Positions 1 through 11,185 are shown, numbered from the stretch's first letter. The stretch: 64,000 nt of DNA from Molossus alvarezi (GCA_037176705.1 CM073885.1:216082290-216146289); one strand, 5' to 3'. Program-made: numbers and translations. Notes: generated from the sequence alone by a model not told the origin.

Positions 1-300
1 ATTAAGTGAAGACTGGGATCTTACCAAAGACATCGTCATGCTGGGATCATCTTGATAAAAGTTTCTTCACCTGTTTGAATGTGGTTCTTTGGGATGGCTT
101 GCTGTTCCTGTACTTCCTAATCAACTGCCATCGTCACGAGTCACAGGCATGCACAGGTTTACTGCTATTCTGAACAGAATCGCAGAGGGGAGCAACCTGG
201 AAGCATCTCAGCCCTGGTTTCTCTGTCTCTTGTATCCTTAGCCCCATCAAACAGGAAGACTTGGTTGAGCTTTACTTTCAGTAGCTTGAACTACTAAATC
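1..300. other. Unannotated unique sequence
   Basis: I see no convincing open frame, repeat or RNA gene in this stretch. It leads into an old L1-derived block that begins near 310. Confidence 0.5.
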
Positions 301-309
301 AATATGTGT

Positions 310-495
310 GACTTTTATTCTTTTTAAGTTTTGTGATATAATTGATATATAGCATTATATTAGCTTTAGGTGTACACATAATGATTTGATATTTATATAT
401 ATTGCAAAATGATGGCCACAATAAGTCAGGTTAATATTTGCCACCATACATAGTAACAGACTTTTTTTCTTGTGATGAGAATGTTTACGATCTCC
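310..495 (+). mobile_element. Old L1 3' UTR fragment, left part
   Basis: The AT-rich text resembles the 3' UTR of old mammalian L1 (L1M-type): a tract about a gene-end-like 'ttaggtgtacacataatgat' core, then the 'ccaccatacatagta' block. The same element resumes at 3002-3105 with 'tattattaactgtagtcat' and 'ccccaggacttatttatttt'. The interruption is explained by the SINE at 509-750 and the ORF1-only element at 780-2984. Family assignment is from memory of L1M consensus text and was not aligned. Confidence 0.6.
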
Positions 496-508
496 TCTTT
501 AAGCATTT

Positions 509-750
509 TTTTAAAAAATTGAATATCATTATTTTTATTTTCTTTCCTTATTGATTTTTTTAGAGAGAGAGGAAGGAAGAGGGAGAGAGAGCTAGAAATA
601 TCGATGAGAGAGTACATCGATTGGCCACCTCCTGCATGCCCCCCACTGGGGATCAGGCCCACAACCTGGGCATGTACCCTGACCAGAAATCGAACCAGCG
701 ACCTCTTGGTGCATGGGTCAATGCTCAACCACTGAGACACACCGGCTGGG
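509..750 (-). mobile_element. Ves-type tRNA-derived SINE
   Basis: Read on the minus strand, the element starts with a tRNA-like head containing an A-box-like segment (tgtctcagtggttgagc) and a B-box-like segment (ggttcgatttc). A pyrimidine-rich body and an A-rich 'atcaataa' tail follow. Flanks near 495-508 and 751-762 are similar (ctctttaagcattt against ctctaagcattt), consistent with an aged target-site duplication. It is inserted in the old L1 3' UTR. Such SINEs are transcribed by RNA polymerase III and are presumed to be mobilised by L1. Confidence 0.85.
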
Positions 751-762
751 CTCTAAGCATTT

Positions 763-779
763 AAAAATAGACAATACAG
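763..779. repeat. TSD, left copy, of ORF1-only L1 element
   Basis: AAAAATAGACAATACAG here is repeated at 2985-3001, on the far side of the element's poly(A) tail. The two copies match over all 17 bases, defining one insertion event of about 2.2 kb. Confidence 0.85.
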
Positions 780-1682
780 GACTTCCGGTCAAGATGGCGG
801 CCTAGGTAAACGTGGTATCGCGTCTTCCCACAACCACATCAAAGTTACAACTAAACTACAGAACAACCATCATTCAAAACCGCCTGAAATCAAGCTGAAT
901 ATAAGTTCTACAACTATGAAATTAAAGAAGCTGCATTGAGACTGGTAGGAGGGGCGGCCGCACGAGGGGTGGCGGTGGTGGTGGTGGCGGCGGTGGCGTG
1001 ACGGGCTGGTCCCACACCCAAGTGTGGCGGATAAAAATCAGGAGGCTCCCTCGGCTGGGAAGGTCCTTCCTGAGGACTGAGGGGTCCCCGTCTCACACCA
1101 GGTGCCCCGCTCAGGGTCCAGTGCCAGGAAGAGAATCCCCATAACTTCTGGCTGGAAAAACCAGCAGGAACTGAGGCTCAGGGAAGCTGAAGCGGCTGGA
1201 GCCCCAGGCAGCTCCTTAAAGGGCCCGCGCACGGACTTATCGGACTCATCAGACTCGCTCCCTCTAAGCTTGGAGGGGAGGCAGCTCAAGGGCACCAGAG
1301 ACACACAGGGAAGAACTGAGCTGTTTGGCACTGGAGCGAGGGCTGGAGAGGGGGCTTCCTCAGGGACAAACGTGCTGTAAGAGGCCTTTGTTCCTTTGGT
1401 GAGCCCTTCCCAGGGGCAGCAGACAGTCTCCATATCTGGGACTCCAGCAACGTGGCTCACACTGCTGGCCCTGCCCTTCTGACTCCCTGAGGCCCTGCCC
1501 CGCCCCACCCAACTTTCAAGCCCACCCAAGCTGTTGCCACTTGCTTAACCATAGGATTGGCTGGTCTTGGATCCTGCTTCAGGTTTTTCCTAAATTCTTT
1601 AAAACGAGCAGCATCTGGTCTCAGCGAGCCCCATACCTCTCATTAAGTAATACACTGAAACAAACACAGGGAGGCAGCCAAA

Positions 1683-2625
1683 ATGAGGAGACAAAGAAAC
1701 AGGTCCCAAATGAAAGAACAGAACAAAACCCCAAGAAAAGAACTAAGCGCAATGGAGATAACCAACCTAACAGATACTGAGTTCAAAATACTGCTTATAA
1801 GGATGCTCAATGAACTGAGTGAGAACCTCAGTGAACTTAGGGAGGGCCTCAAGAGCATAAAAAAGGACCAGTTAGAAATCATGGATACACAGTTAGAATT
1901 GAAGGAGGCATTAACTGAAATAAAGAATAAATTACACAGCTTCAATAATAGAGTATGTAAATCCAAGGAGCAAACCATCGATTTGGAATATAAGGAAGCA
2001 AAAAAATGCCCAATCAGAACAGCAAAAAGAAAAAAGAATCCCAAAAAATGAGAATAGTGTAAGGAGCCTCTGGGACAACTTCAAGCGTGCTAACATTCGC
2101 ATCTTGGGGGTGCCAGAAGGAGAAGAGAGAGAACAAGAAATCGAAAACCTGTTTGAAACAATAATGGCAGAAAACTTTCCTAACTTGGTGAAGGAAACAG
2201 ACATACAAGTCCAGGAAGCACAGAGAGTCCCAAACAAGATGAACCCCAAGAGGCACACACCAAGACACATCATCATCAAAATGCAAAAGGTTCAAGACAA
2301 AGAGAGAATCTTAAAAGCAGCAAGAGAAAGGCAGCTAGTTACCTACAAGGGAGTTCCCATTAGGCTGTCAGCTGATTTCTCAAAGGAAACTTTGCAGGCC
2401 AGAAGGGAGTGGCAAGAAATATTCAGAGTGATGAAAACCAAGAACCTACAACCAAAATTACTCTATCCGGCAAAGCTGTCATTTAGAATCGATGGACATA
2501 TAAAAACTTTCCCAGACAAGAAAAAGTTAAAGGAGTTCATCACTACCAAACCGTTATTATATGAAATGATGAAGGGTCTTTTTGAAGAAAAAGATAAAAT
2601 GTATGAACAAACAAAATGGCAATGA
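1683..2625 (+). pseudogene. L1 ORF1 protein, frameshifted (HAL1-like copy 1)
   Basis: Two open pieces lie in different frames. 1683-2051 encodes the N-terminal part (begins MRRQRNRSQMKEQNK) with a heptad-rich, coiled-coil-like segment. 2104-2625 encodes the RNA-binding part, with the ILGVPEGE-like RRM segment just upstream and the C-terminal segment around LSADFSKETLQARREW. L1 ORF1p is a trimeric nucleic-acid chaperone that coats L1 RNA. A frame change and stop near 2050 break the reading frame, so no full protein can be made. Confidence 0.8.
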
Positions 2626-2984
2626 ATACATATCTATCAACAATGGAATCTACAAACAAAATGAACAGGTAGAACAGAAAGATTCTCATAGATACAGAGA
2701 ACATTTTGTTGGTTGCCAGTTGGGAGGGGGGTTGGGGGAATGGTTGAAAAAGGTGAAGGGATTAAGAAGCACAAATTCATTGCTAGACTGACAAAGCTCA
2801 AAGGGAAAGGGGTTGGGGGGGTGGGAAGAAATAAACCAAAGAACTTATATGCACAACCAATGGACACAGACAATAGTGTGGGGAAAGGTGGGAGGAGGGC
2901 GGGAGTGGGGAGGAGGGGGTCAATGGGGGAAAAATGTGGAACGTCTGTAATACATTTTACATCCAACAATAAAGATTTGAAAAA
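2626..2984 (+). other. 3' UTR and poly(A) of HAL1-like copy 1
   Basis: After the ORF1 stop come about 100 bases shared with copy 2, then a polypurine, G-rich stretch with runs of six or seven G (near 2725 and 2815). Next is a segment about 'accaatggacacagacaa' that matches modern L1 3' UTRs seen at 4440-4570 and 28390-28530. An AATAAA-type signal (aacaataaagatttg) lies about 10 bases before the A-run. The first and second parts appear to derive from different L1 lineages. Confidence 0.7.
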
Positions 2985-3001
2985 AAAAATAGACAATACA
3001 G

Positions 3002-3105
3002 TATTATTAACTGTAGTCATCATCCTGTACATTCCATCCCCAGGACTTATTTATTTTATAACTAGAATTTTATACATTTTAACCCCCTTCACCCATTTAT
3101 AAATA
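3002..3105 (+). mobile_element. Old L1 3' UTR fragment, right part
   Basis: This continues the fragment at 310-495 after the HAL1-like insertion, ending about 'cccccttcacccattt'. It restores the order expected for an old L1 3' UTR. Confidence 0.55.
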
Positions 3106-3187
3106 AATAAATATTTAAATATACATTTAAATACATATAAATAGTATTTCTGATCATATAAACTTTTCCATAAAATATTCTCACTGG

Positions 3188-4610
3188 AGCCTGATATTGG
3201 CATAAGAACAGACAGATAGATCAATGGAACAGAACAGAGAACCCAGAAATTGACCCAAGACAATATGCCCAATTAACATTTGACAGAGGTGGCAAGAGCA
3301 TACAGTGGAGTCAACACAGTCTCTTCAATAAATGGTGTTGGGAAAATCGGACAGCTACTTGCAAAAAAATGAAGCTAGACCACCAAATTATACCATACAC
3401 AAGAATAAACTCAAAATGGATAAAAGACTTAAATGTAACTCATAATTCATAAAAATCCTAGAAGAAAATGTAGGCAACAAAATTTCAGACATCACACTCA
3501 GCAGAATTTTCACTGATACATCACCTAAGGCAAGAGAAACAAAGAAAAAAATGAACACGTGGGACTACATCCAACTAAAAAGCTTCTGCACAGCAAAAGA
3601 AACAGTCATCAAAATGGAAAGGGAACCTACCATATGGGAGACCGTAACTGCCAATAATGCATCAGATAAGGGGTTAATTTCCAAAATATACAGAGTATTC
3701 ATTCAACTCAACAAAAGCAAGACAAAGAACGCAATTAAAAAATGGGCAGAGGAGCTAAATAAACACCTCTCCAAACAGGACATACCAATGGCCAAGAGAC
3801 ATATGAAGAAATGCTCAACATCACTAATTATCAGAGAGATGCAAATTAAAACAACAATGAGGTATCACTTCACATATGTCAGAATGGCCGCCATCAACAA
3901 ATCATCAAACAAGTGTTGGTGAGGGTGTGGAGAAAAGGGGACTCTAGTACACTGCTGGTGGGAATGCAGACTGGTGCAGCCACTATGGAAAACACTATGG
4001 TGTTACCTCAAAAAGTTAAAAATTGAACTGCCATTTGACCCAGTGATCCCACTTCTAAGAATATACCATAAGAAGCCTAAAACACCAATCAGAAAGAATA
4101 TATGTACCCCTATGTTCATAGCAGCACTATTTACAAGAGCTAAGATCTGGAAACAATCCAAGTGCCCATCAGTAGACGAATGGATAAAAGGGCTGTGGTA
4201 CGTATACACAATGGAGTACTATGCAGCGGTAAGAAAGAAAGATCTCTTATCCTTTGAGAGGACATGGAGGGACCTGGAAAGTATTATCTTCAGTGAAACA
4301 AGCCAAGCAGAGAAAGACAAATATCACATGATCTCACTTATTTGTGGAATATAACGAACTAAACAAACTGATGAACAAAATTGACCCAGAGACATAGAGA
4401 TAGGGTACAGACTGACAAACCCCAGAAGAAGGGGAGGTTAGGGGGGGAGAGATAAACCACAGAACTTATATGCATTTATGCATAACCAATGGACATGGAC
4501 AACAAAGCTGGGGAAGGGGAAAGGGATGGGGAGGAGGGTGTCAATGGGGGAAAAAGGAGAAACATCTTTAACAAAAACAAATTACTAAAAATAATTTTAA
4601 GAAATAAAAT
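3188..4610 (+). mobile_element. 5'-truncated L1, 3' end of ORF2 plus 3' UTR
   Basis: The element carries the C-terminal third of L1 ORF2, the G-rich 3' UTR and an A-rich tail. It is flanked by AAAATATTCTCACTGG-type duplications near 3172-3187 and 4611-4626 (one A/G mismatch). Recognisable ORF2 text includes a piece at 3551-3922 and one at 3974-4354 ([20 protein letters not shown]), whose frames differ, plus the Cys-rich region between them. It is dead on arrival through 5' truncation and also frameshifted. Confidence 0.88.
3551..4354 (+). pseudogene. L1 ORF2 C-terminal remnant
   Basis: Two open segments (123 and 126 codons) lie in different frames and match the C-terminal region of the intact ORF2 at 52216-56040 with many substitutions. 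A stop after KSSNKCW near 3920 interrupts the Cys-rich motif that follows. No catalytic domain is present. Confidence 0.85.
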
Positions 4611-4627
4611 AAAATATTCTCGCTGGC

Positions 4628-5867
4628 TAGCTGTGTCGGTTAGCATTCCATAGCTCTGACGTGTCAGCAGGATGACTTTTAGTTGAACATTTGTGTCAGT
4701 TCTTTCAAAATGTAAATATGGCTCCTTGTCACTAAATGAGTTCACAGGCCTTATCGCAGTGAAGAGAACTTTCCCCATCATGGCTGACTTCTAAACGCCC
4801 AAGGCTCTCTGGCACGGTGACTGGGTGCAGGACAGACAGACTCCACAGAAGGTCAAGGTTGACGATTCAGGCTTGCCTTTTTGAGTGTGTGTGTGGGGGG
4901 GAGTCAATGTTTTATATTTCTCCTTCTTCCCAGGCCATCTCTTACTCCCTTCTCGAGTTACTATCCATCTTGGCCACAAAGTCCATATGCCTCCTAAGTG
5001 TTTATGGGGCACCTGCACCTGAGAATTTGATAAGGAATTCCTGCTGTGATAAAAAGTGCTCTTAGGTCAAATGTGTAGTGGTAAAATTAATTGTTCTGAG
5101 ACTGTGTGTCTCAAGCCATCTATAAAAGCCCTGTTATTTACTGCCTAGGATACCACCTGTGTAATGCAGCTGTCTCAACCATTTTACACACACATACACA
5201 CCCCCACACACATACAGAAAGAGAGAGAGAGAAATTATATTCAAGGGGAGGTTTTATTTGGGTTAAAGCCATACTCTCTGAGGGTTTTGTTTTTCACCTA
5301 ATTGAAAACATCTACAATACCTCTGCCAAAAAAACCCAAACACAGGCCAACCTGGAGATGGGGGCCCTCTCATCTCTAGACCATGAATCATTGATGATCT
5401 TGCCTCAAATCTAGGCCAAAGTATAAGGTTCTGCTTTATCAAATAAAAATAGTAGCAGCAGCAGGATCACTCAAGTGACAGCCACTTGATTCTGAGCCAA
5501 AGAATTGTCATTATGCTTTTAGTCCCAAAATGTTTCATGGAAGTAGCCGAAGTGAGGCTCATTTCAAATCTCTCCGGAAGCTCAGTGAAAGGTCTTTCCT
5601 ACTTGTACTCCCTGTGCATGGTTTATATTGCTTTTGGGAATTTCCTTGCCCTCTACACCCCACCTTTATTCCTCCTTGTAAGTTTGAATAGCAACAAGGA
5701 CTTGTTCGGTTAATTTCTCTCTATTAATTTATAAATCTTAATTATCTCTGAGATCTGGTTTCTTTCACAAGACACACACACACAGAGAGCCAAGACCATT
5801 CTGAGGCTGAAAGAGGGGAGACTGAGGAGCCTACTGGTTTTTTTTTCCAGCCTTGATCAAGGCTTGG
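4628..5867. other. Unannotated sequence with a short CA/GA microsatellite
   Basis: There is no supported gene. The open frames are short and lack domain signatures. A compound repeat of CA steps then GA steps lies at about 5185-5232. Confidence 0.5.
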
Positions 5868-5999
5868 CAAACTCTGGACCACAGGATAAATCCGGCCCTT
5901 TGCCTATTTTTGTAAATAAAGTTTTATTGGAATACAGCTACGCTCATTTGTTTCTATAGTGCCTGTGGCTACAACAGCAGAGTTGAGAAGTCATGACAG
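5868..5999 (+). mobile_element. hAT-Charlie-type non-autonomous fragment
   Basis: The text from 'ggcttggcaaactctggacc' through 'taaataaagttttattggaa' and 'acaacagcagagttgagaag' resembles a widespread MER1-type (hAT-Charlie) MITE. Only the left two thirds seems present; no right terminal repeat is seen. Identification is by recall of the consensus. Confidence 0.6.
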
Positions 6000-7182
6000 T
6001 TCACATCCCTGAAGATATTAATTTTCTGGCTCTCTTTAGAAAAGGCTTGTTGACCAGGGGGTGGTGTTTGAGGACTTTCTTGGGTGTTGGAAAAAGCAAG
6101 CAAGTGGCCAAGACTCCTGAGCCTCTGAGATAAAGTATAAGTTGCACCTGCTGAAAATGACGCAGCAGGGCAGGCCTGGCCTTTGCATACATCAGTGGTG
6201 CGAACTCACCACCTTGAGTATATCTAAATGTGGAGAGGATATTTGGATGACATTTCTCAAAAGTTGATGCATAGAACACGAGTGTCCTGCAAGAGCTAAT
6301 CCATTTCATGATAAAGGGATTCTCTCTGGGAAACAAGTTCATTAAACACTCAGGCTAAACAAAGTTCAAGAGTTTCCTTTACTCCAGGACTTGTAATTCA
6401 GTGACGTGTTGTGGAATACAAGAGGCGTGGAATGTGCGCGGTGATTTCTCACTCTCATTTGACCATGGAGACTCTTCCTCTGGGGACATCTAGAAATATC
6501 TTATGGGCTATGTTTGCTCATGGAATACAGTCTAGAATGCTCTCCAGGGTCTCAGCACACATGACATCTGAGTGTTTTCTTTTTTCAATATTAATTGCTC
6601 CGATTCTCTTTCCTAGCTGGCAGTGCTGCTATTCGCTGGGCACAACCGTACAGCTCATTCAGTTGTGAAGTGTCTTGAAATACTTTTGTACCAGCTGGCA
6701 AATAACAGCTTCTCTGAGCCCTCAAATACCCCCTGCAGCCCTGACTATCCTGGCTTCTTCCCTGAGATCTTCCGGACTTCTGCTCACTCTAAGAAATGAA
6801 GGTCATCGTGTGAAGGGGTAGGCGCCGGGGCTCTAGGACCTGCTTCAGCCCTGCCCGGATGCGTTGTGACTGGTCACTGCCCATGTCCTACCCGTTTGCT
6901 AAATAATCCAAACATCACTGTCCAGATTACAGCAGGAGTGTGTCTATTTTCTAGTCCACTAAGAAATGTCTTATGTGCTGTGATGGACGTGTCCCCGTAC
7001 TTCTGGAGCCAGATTACGGCGGCACATTGAGCTTAGCAACATCAGGACCACTGTACAAATGGAAAATTGGATGGTTCTAGCAATGGCCTAAATCCTCACG
7101 TAAGCACCCTGTTTCTCCCAGCCACGTAAACATGGCATAGTGAAGTGACAGGGGAGTACATCATGGGGTTACCTTGAATAGT
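6000..7182. other. Unannotated unique sequence
   Basis: I see no repeats or coding structure I can support. Short open frames at 6001-6342 (minus) and 6411-6668 (plus) have no recognisable domain. Confidence 0.45.
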
Positions 7183-7198
7183 CCCTAAAAGTTTTTTT

Positions 7199-7448
7199 TT
7201 TTTTTTTTCTAATCCTCACCCGAGGATATTTTTCCATTTTTTGTACAGATAGAGTGGGAGGGAGAGAGAGGAAGGAGAGAGAGAGAGAAACATCGACGTG
7301 AAGGGACACTTCGAGTGGCTGCCACCCACACGACCAACCAGGGCCGGGGACAAACTGCAACCGAAGTACGTGCCCTTAGCGGGAACCGAACCCGGGTCTC
7401 TCCGGACCGCAGGCCGACGCTCTAACCGCTGAGCCAAACTGGCCAGGG
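7199..7448 (-). mobile_element. Ves-type SINE with 3' hairpin
   Basis: The minus strand reads from a tRNA-like head (ttggctcagcggttagagc; gggttcggttccc as B box) through a CT-rich body to 'ggaaaaatatcctcgggtga' and an A-run. The flanks CCCTAAAAGTTTTTTT at 7183-7198 and 7449-7464 are a perfect 16-bp duplication, so the insertion is fairly young. The 3' end has a self-complementary segment at 7212-7227 (ATCCTC, loop, GAGGAT). Confidence 0.92.
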
Positions 7449-7464
7449 CCCTAAAAGTTTTTTT

Positions 7465-7873
7465 AAAAATGGGGAGTAAAGTTTGGTATGCCTAGGTACA
7501 AACTGGCGGCATCTGTGAGAAGTAATTGACCCATATCAGTGTGTTAAGAAGTGTTGATATGATGGGAGACTCAGACGCATAAACAGCCAATATAACATGG
7601 TGGATAAATACTGTGATGGGGAGAAACAGAGCTCAGCTGGACTTAGGCAAAGGAGATCGATCATACCACGTTTTCTGGGAGAGGAGACAAGTCTTAAAGT
7701 AGGAGCTGGTCTGGATGCGGAGAGGGGTGGGAAGGGGCACCCAGGTAGAGTGAACGAAGTACTCTGAGCTAGCTCAGTTCTGTCTCATTCTCTTTCCTCT
7801 CACATTCCTGCCTCAGGAACACCTGCTGTTAAAAACTCAGCTCCAGTGCTGTTGGCTTTGGATTCTCTTGTGC
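7465..7873. other. Unannotated sequence left of the hAT element
   Basis: No feature is recognised. The last eight bases (TCTTGTGC, 7866-7873) are the left copy of the likely hAT target-site duplication. Confidence 0.5.
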
Positions 7874-8561
7874 CAGGGGTGGGGAACGTCCAGCCCTAGC
7901 GCTGTATAAGCCCCTCGAAATCATCTGGTTTGTCCCTGCCAAGGCAACCACAGATGGGACTCGAAATTCAATACATCTAAGAGCTTTTTTTCATAGCAAC
8001 ATAAATTTGTATTAAGTGAGTCATAATAATTTTGAGGGACAAGCAAGGGATGTCCATTACAGGATAGACAGGACACATACGAGTGTATGACGGGACAGAC
8101 ACTTGTGCTTCTCGTCGGCTGCTTGAGTTGCGGTGACTCAGAGGACAGGCAGTGCCAGGCAGGCTGGGAGTGTACATATTGCGAAAGTGTTAATACACTG
8201 TGGCGAAACTGCGGCAATCTGGTGATGATGAGACGAGATGTGATGAGATGATTCCTCGTGACATTGATGATGTCTCCGATGACTGACGATGATGTTGTCG
8301 ACTTCTTTGGTGACACAGATGATAACTCCAATCCATCCTTTATCCTCACGTCCACGATCAACAATCCTCCCAAAAACTAACTCTTAGACGAAGATAAGAA
8401 AATTGCATTATGCAGAAAAGACCTCAAGAGTTGATGATACAAATGTTGGATATATCCCAAATCTAAGATGCAGGATTAGAAGGGCAAGTAAAGCAAAATA
8501 ATCATGTCACTGGTGACGCACACACTGGACAGTGATTAAAACTTAAGTGGTGTGACATCCT

Positions 8562-10351
8562 ACAAATGGCAACTACAAAAAAAAAAAAAAAGAAGGTTGA
8601 TGCAGTCAAGTAGTTCATTTATTCCAAGAGAAATAAACACGATTATTTTTTTGTTGACGTCAAAGGCAAAGTGTGCCCAGTTTGTAATGATGCAATAGCA
8701 GTAATGAAAAAAAGCCAGCCTGAGCATCCTTGCAGCTCCAAACATGCTGAACTCAATAAATTGGGAGGCCAAATGCGTCTGAATAAAATCAATGCTCTTC
8801 AGTGGAGTTTGGAATCACAAGAAGCCGCTTTCACTAGGCCTCGTTGTGACAGAGACGACGTTATTCAGATGAGTTATGTAGTGAATTAGCTAATCACAAG
8901 GAAGCTGCGGCCTCATGCAGAGGGAGAGTTGGTGAAAGTGTGCATGCTGTGGAGTTGTTAGACCAGACAAGGTAAAACTGTTCCAGAGTGTTAGTTTGCC
9001 TCAGAGAACCGTCTCACATTGGATTACTAACTTGTCACAAGATACTGAAAAAACACTGACGGAGATTTCCAATTTTTCTCTTTGGCTTGTGATGAGACAA
9101 CAGACATAACAAATACTGCCCAACTGGCTATTTTTGTTCATGAGATAACTGCAGAGTTTGACACATGAGAGGAACTGCTGTCACTGGACGCCATGCGGGC
9201 ACTACAGAAGGTGAAGCCTTGCTTGGGACACTTGTTTCATCAGTGAAAAAACTTGAGCCAACATTTGAAAAGTTAAGTGGCCTTACTACAGATGGACCCG
9301 CAGCCACGGTTGGCTCACAAAAAGGGTTAATTGCATTTTCCAAGAAAGAACTGAATCGTCTCAGTCTTGATACAAGTGATTTAACTATATGCCACTGCAT
9401 CATAGACCAAGAAAGTCTCTGTGCACAGTCGTTGCGGCTCAACAATGTGATGTCAACAGTAGTGTCATGCATAAATTTTGTCAAAAGCAGAGGGCTTAAT
9501 AGTCACCAGTTTAAGGAGCTACTGAATGATCTTGAATCTAAGTACAGTGACTTTGCTAATCACTGTGAAGTGCGGTGGCTGAGTCACGAGAACATGCTCA
9601 TGAGGTTTTACGAACTGCAGGATGAAGTCAAGTAGTTCATAAAGATGAAGAGAAAACCTGTCAGGGAACTCAGTGATAGCAAGTGGCTGTGTGATTTAGC
9701 GTTCCTTGTTCCTGGTGGACATTACCAAGTACCTCTCAGAGCAGAACATCAAGCTGCAGGGCCCCAACCAGCTTCTCAGCTTCCTGCTTTCAAACGTGAA
9801 ATCATTTGAAGGTAAATTAAGGCTGTAGGAAGTGCAACTCGAAAGGAATTACATGGTGAATTTCCCTGCTCTGGAAGGACAAAAGCCTTCTACGACACTT
9901 AAATATGTTGGTGAATGTGCAAAACAAATTGAGGCATTTAATGAAAGATTCAAGGACTTGAAACGTGAACAAATGAAATTGAACATCTTTGCTACACCGT
10001 TCAACGTGGAACCAGCTGATGTGCTTGATAACCTACAAAATGAAATCATCAGCTGCAAAGCAATGGTGAGCTGAGAGCTAGGTACCACAACCTCCCACTG
10101 CTTGAGTTCTATGAACATTACACAAGCAGTGATGAATTTCCCACTTTGAGGAGACATGCGCTGAAATATGCATCTGCGTTTGGAACAACTTACTGCTGCG
10201 AGCAGTTCTTTTCAAAACTTACCTTCTCAAAGCGTCTACTGCGCTCCAGACTGACTGACCCAAACCTGGAAAAGCAGTTGGGAGTAGCAACATCAATACC
10301 AGCTCACATCACCTGCCTCACCAAAGAGAAGCAGTTCCAACTATCATGTTA
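8562..10351 (+). pseudogene. hAT transposase (BED / RNase H-like), decayed
   Basis: A frame starts MATTKKKK at 8562 and is recoverable in segments in different phases. First is a BED-type finger (YFFVDVKGKVCPVCNDAIAV, near 8650-8710, then the 8671-8889 segment with its CxxC and later Cys-His). Second is a core at 9165-9635 with LSGLTTDGPAATVG (catalytic Asp) and CEVRWLSHEN. Third is 9832-10074. Last is a C-terminal dimerisation segment at 10146-10351 with CEQFFSKLTFSKRLLRSRL (catalytic Glu region). In-frame TAG codons occur at 'aagtagttcat' near 8611 and 9633, and a small shift lies near 9708. The CxxH motif reads CIID, so its His is changed. It cannot be functional here. Confidence 0.82.
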
Positions 10352-10398
10352 GGGGTGAGTTAATTAAATGTTTGACCAAATATAACAGGCTAATTTTT

Positions 10399-10649
10399 TT
10401 TTTTAATCCTTACTTGAGGATATTTGTTTTTCCCATTTTTTTTGTTCAGATAGAGTGGGAGGGAGAGAGAGGAAGAGAGAGAGAAAAACGTCGATGTAAA
10501 AGGGACACATTGAGTGGCTGCCACCCGCATGACCCAACCACGGCCAGGGACAAACTGCAACCGAGGTACGCGCCCTCAGCGGGAACCGAACCCGGGTCTC
10601 TCTGGACCGCAGGCTGATGCTCTAACCGCTGAGCCAAACCGACTAGGGC
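10399..10649 (-). mobile_element. Ves-type SINE with 3' hairpin, inside hAT
   Basis: This is the tRNA-derived SINE type ending in 'atcc...gaggat' plus A-run on the minus strand. Perfect 12-bp duplications AGGCTAATTTTT lie at 10387-10398 and 10650-10661. It lies within the right part of the hAT element, so the SINE is younger than the transposon. The hairpin is at 10406-10421. Confidence 0.92.
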
Positions 10650-11185
10650 AGGCTAATTTTTAGGTGGATAATTTTGTATGGCCCTCGAATGATGTTATAA
10701 ATATCCAAATGGCCCTTGGCAGAAAAAAATTCCCCACCCCTGCCTTATGCCTCAGTCAGATGTGGTGGCTCTCTGCAACCGTAGACCTTGGAACTATAGG
10801 AGAGAAATAACTGCTTCAGAGTTCCTAACTGAGAACCCTGTAGTAAAAGACTGTTCAACAAGAGAAACACAAACAGAAGGTTTTTAACATACATACCCCA
10901 TATAAACAAGGGAGACATCCGGGGAAAAGTGACTAACTCCCCGAGATGGCTTAGAAGTCAGGATTAAATATCATCTTAACAGAGAAAAGGGGAGAAATGT
11001 AATCTTTTATTTTAATTTATTTTTTATTTTTATTGTTGAAAGTATTATAGATGTCCCCCTTTTCCCCCCCATTGTGTCCCTTCTTCCCACTCCGACCCCC
11101 TCCTACTTTCCCCAACCTACTGTCTGTGTCCATTGGTTGTGCATATGTGCATGTAAGTTCTTTGGTTTCTCTCTTCCCACCCCTC

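Larger units (their letters stand above)
780..2984 (+). mobile_element. ORF1-only L1 derivative (HAL1-like), copy 1
   Basis: The element opens with an L1-type 5' end (cttccggtcaagatggcggc), has a GC-rich 5' UTR of about 900 bases, a broken ORF1, and then passes directly into a G-rich 3' UTR and poly(A) with no ORF2. The 17-bp TSD shows the whole 2.2 kb unit inserted together, so the missing ORF2 was absent from the source RNA. The ORF1-to-3' UTR junction near 2610-2640 matches that of a second copy at 37919-40689, arguing for a propagated family rather than a one-off deletion. ORF1-only L1 derivatives in mammals are called HAL1. Its distal 3' UTR (about 2800-2970) resembles the modern L1 tails in this window, unlike copy 2. 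Confidence 0.8.
7874..10742 (+). mobile_element. hAT DNA transposon with TIRs, transposase remnant
   Basis: The left end CAGGGGTGGGGAA (7874-7886) is the exact inverse of the right end TTCCCCACCCCTG (10730-10742). The flanking octamers TCTTGTGC and CCTTATGC agree at six of eight positions, as expected for an aged 8-bp hAT duplication. The interior encodes a BED-finger plus RNase H-like hAT transposase related to the domain captured in GTF2IRD2-type host proteins. A Ves-type SINE (10399-10649) is inserted near the right end. The length of about 2.6 kb without the SINE suits an autonomous hAT, but the frame is broken several times. Confidence 0.85.

Noticed and set aside
1038..1529. 163-codon minus-strand frame in a GC-rich area
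   Set aside because: It lies antisense in the HAL1-like 5' UTR, where high GC makes long chance frames likely; no domain signature.
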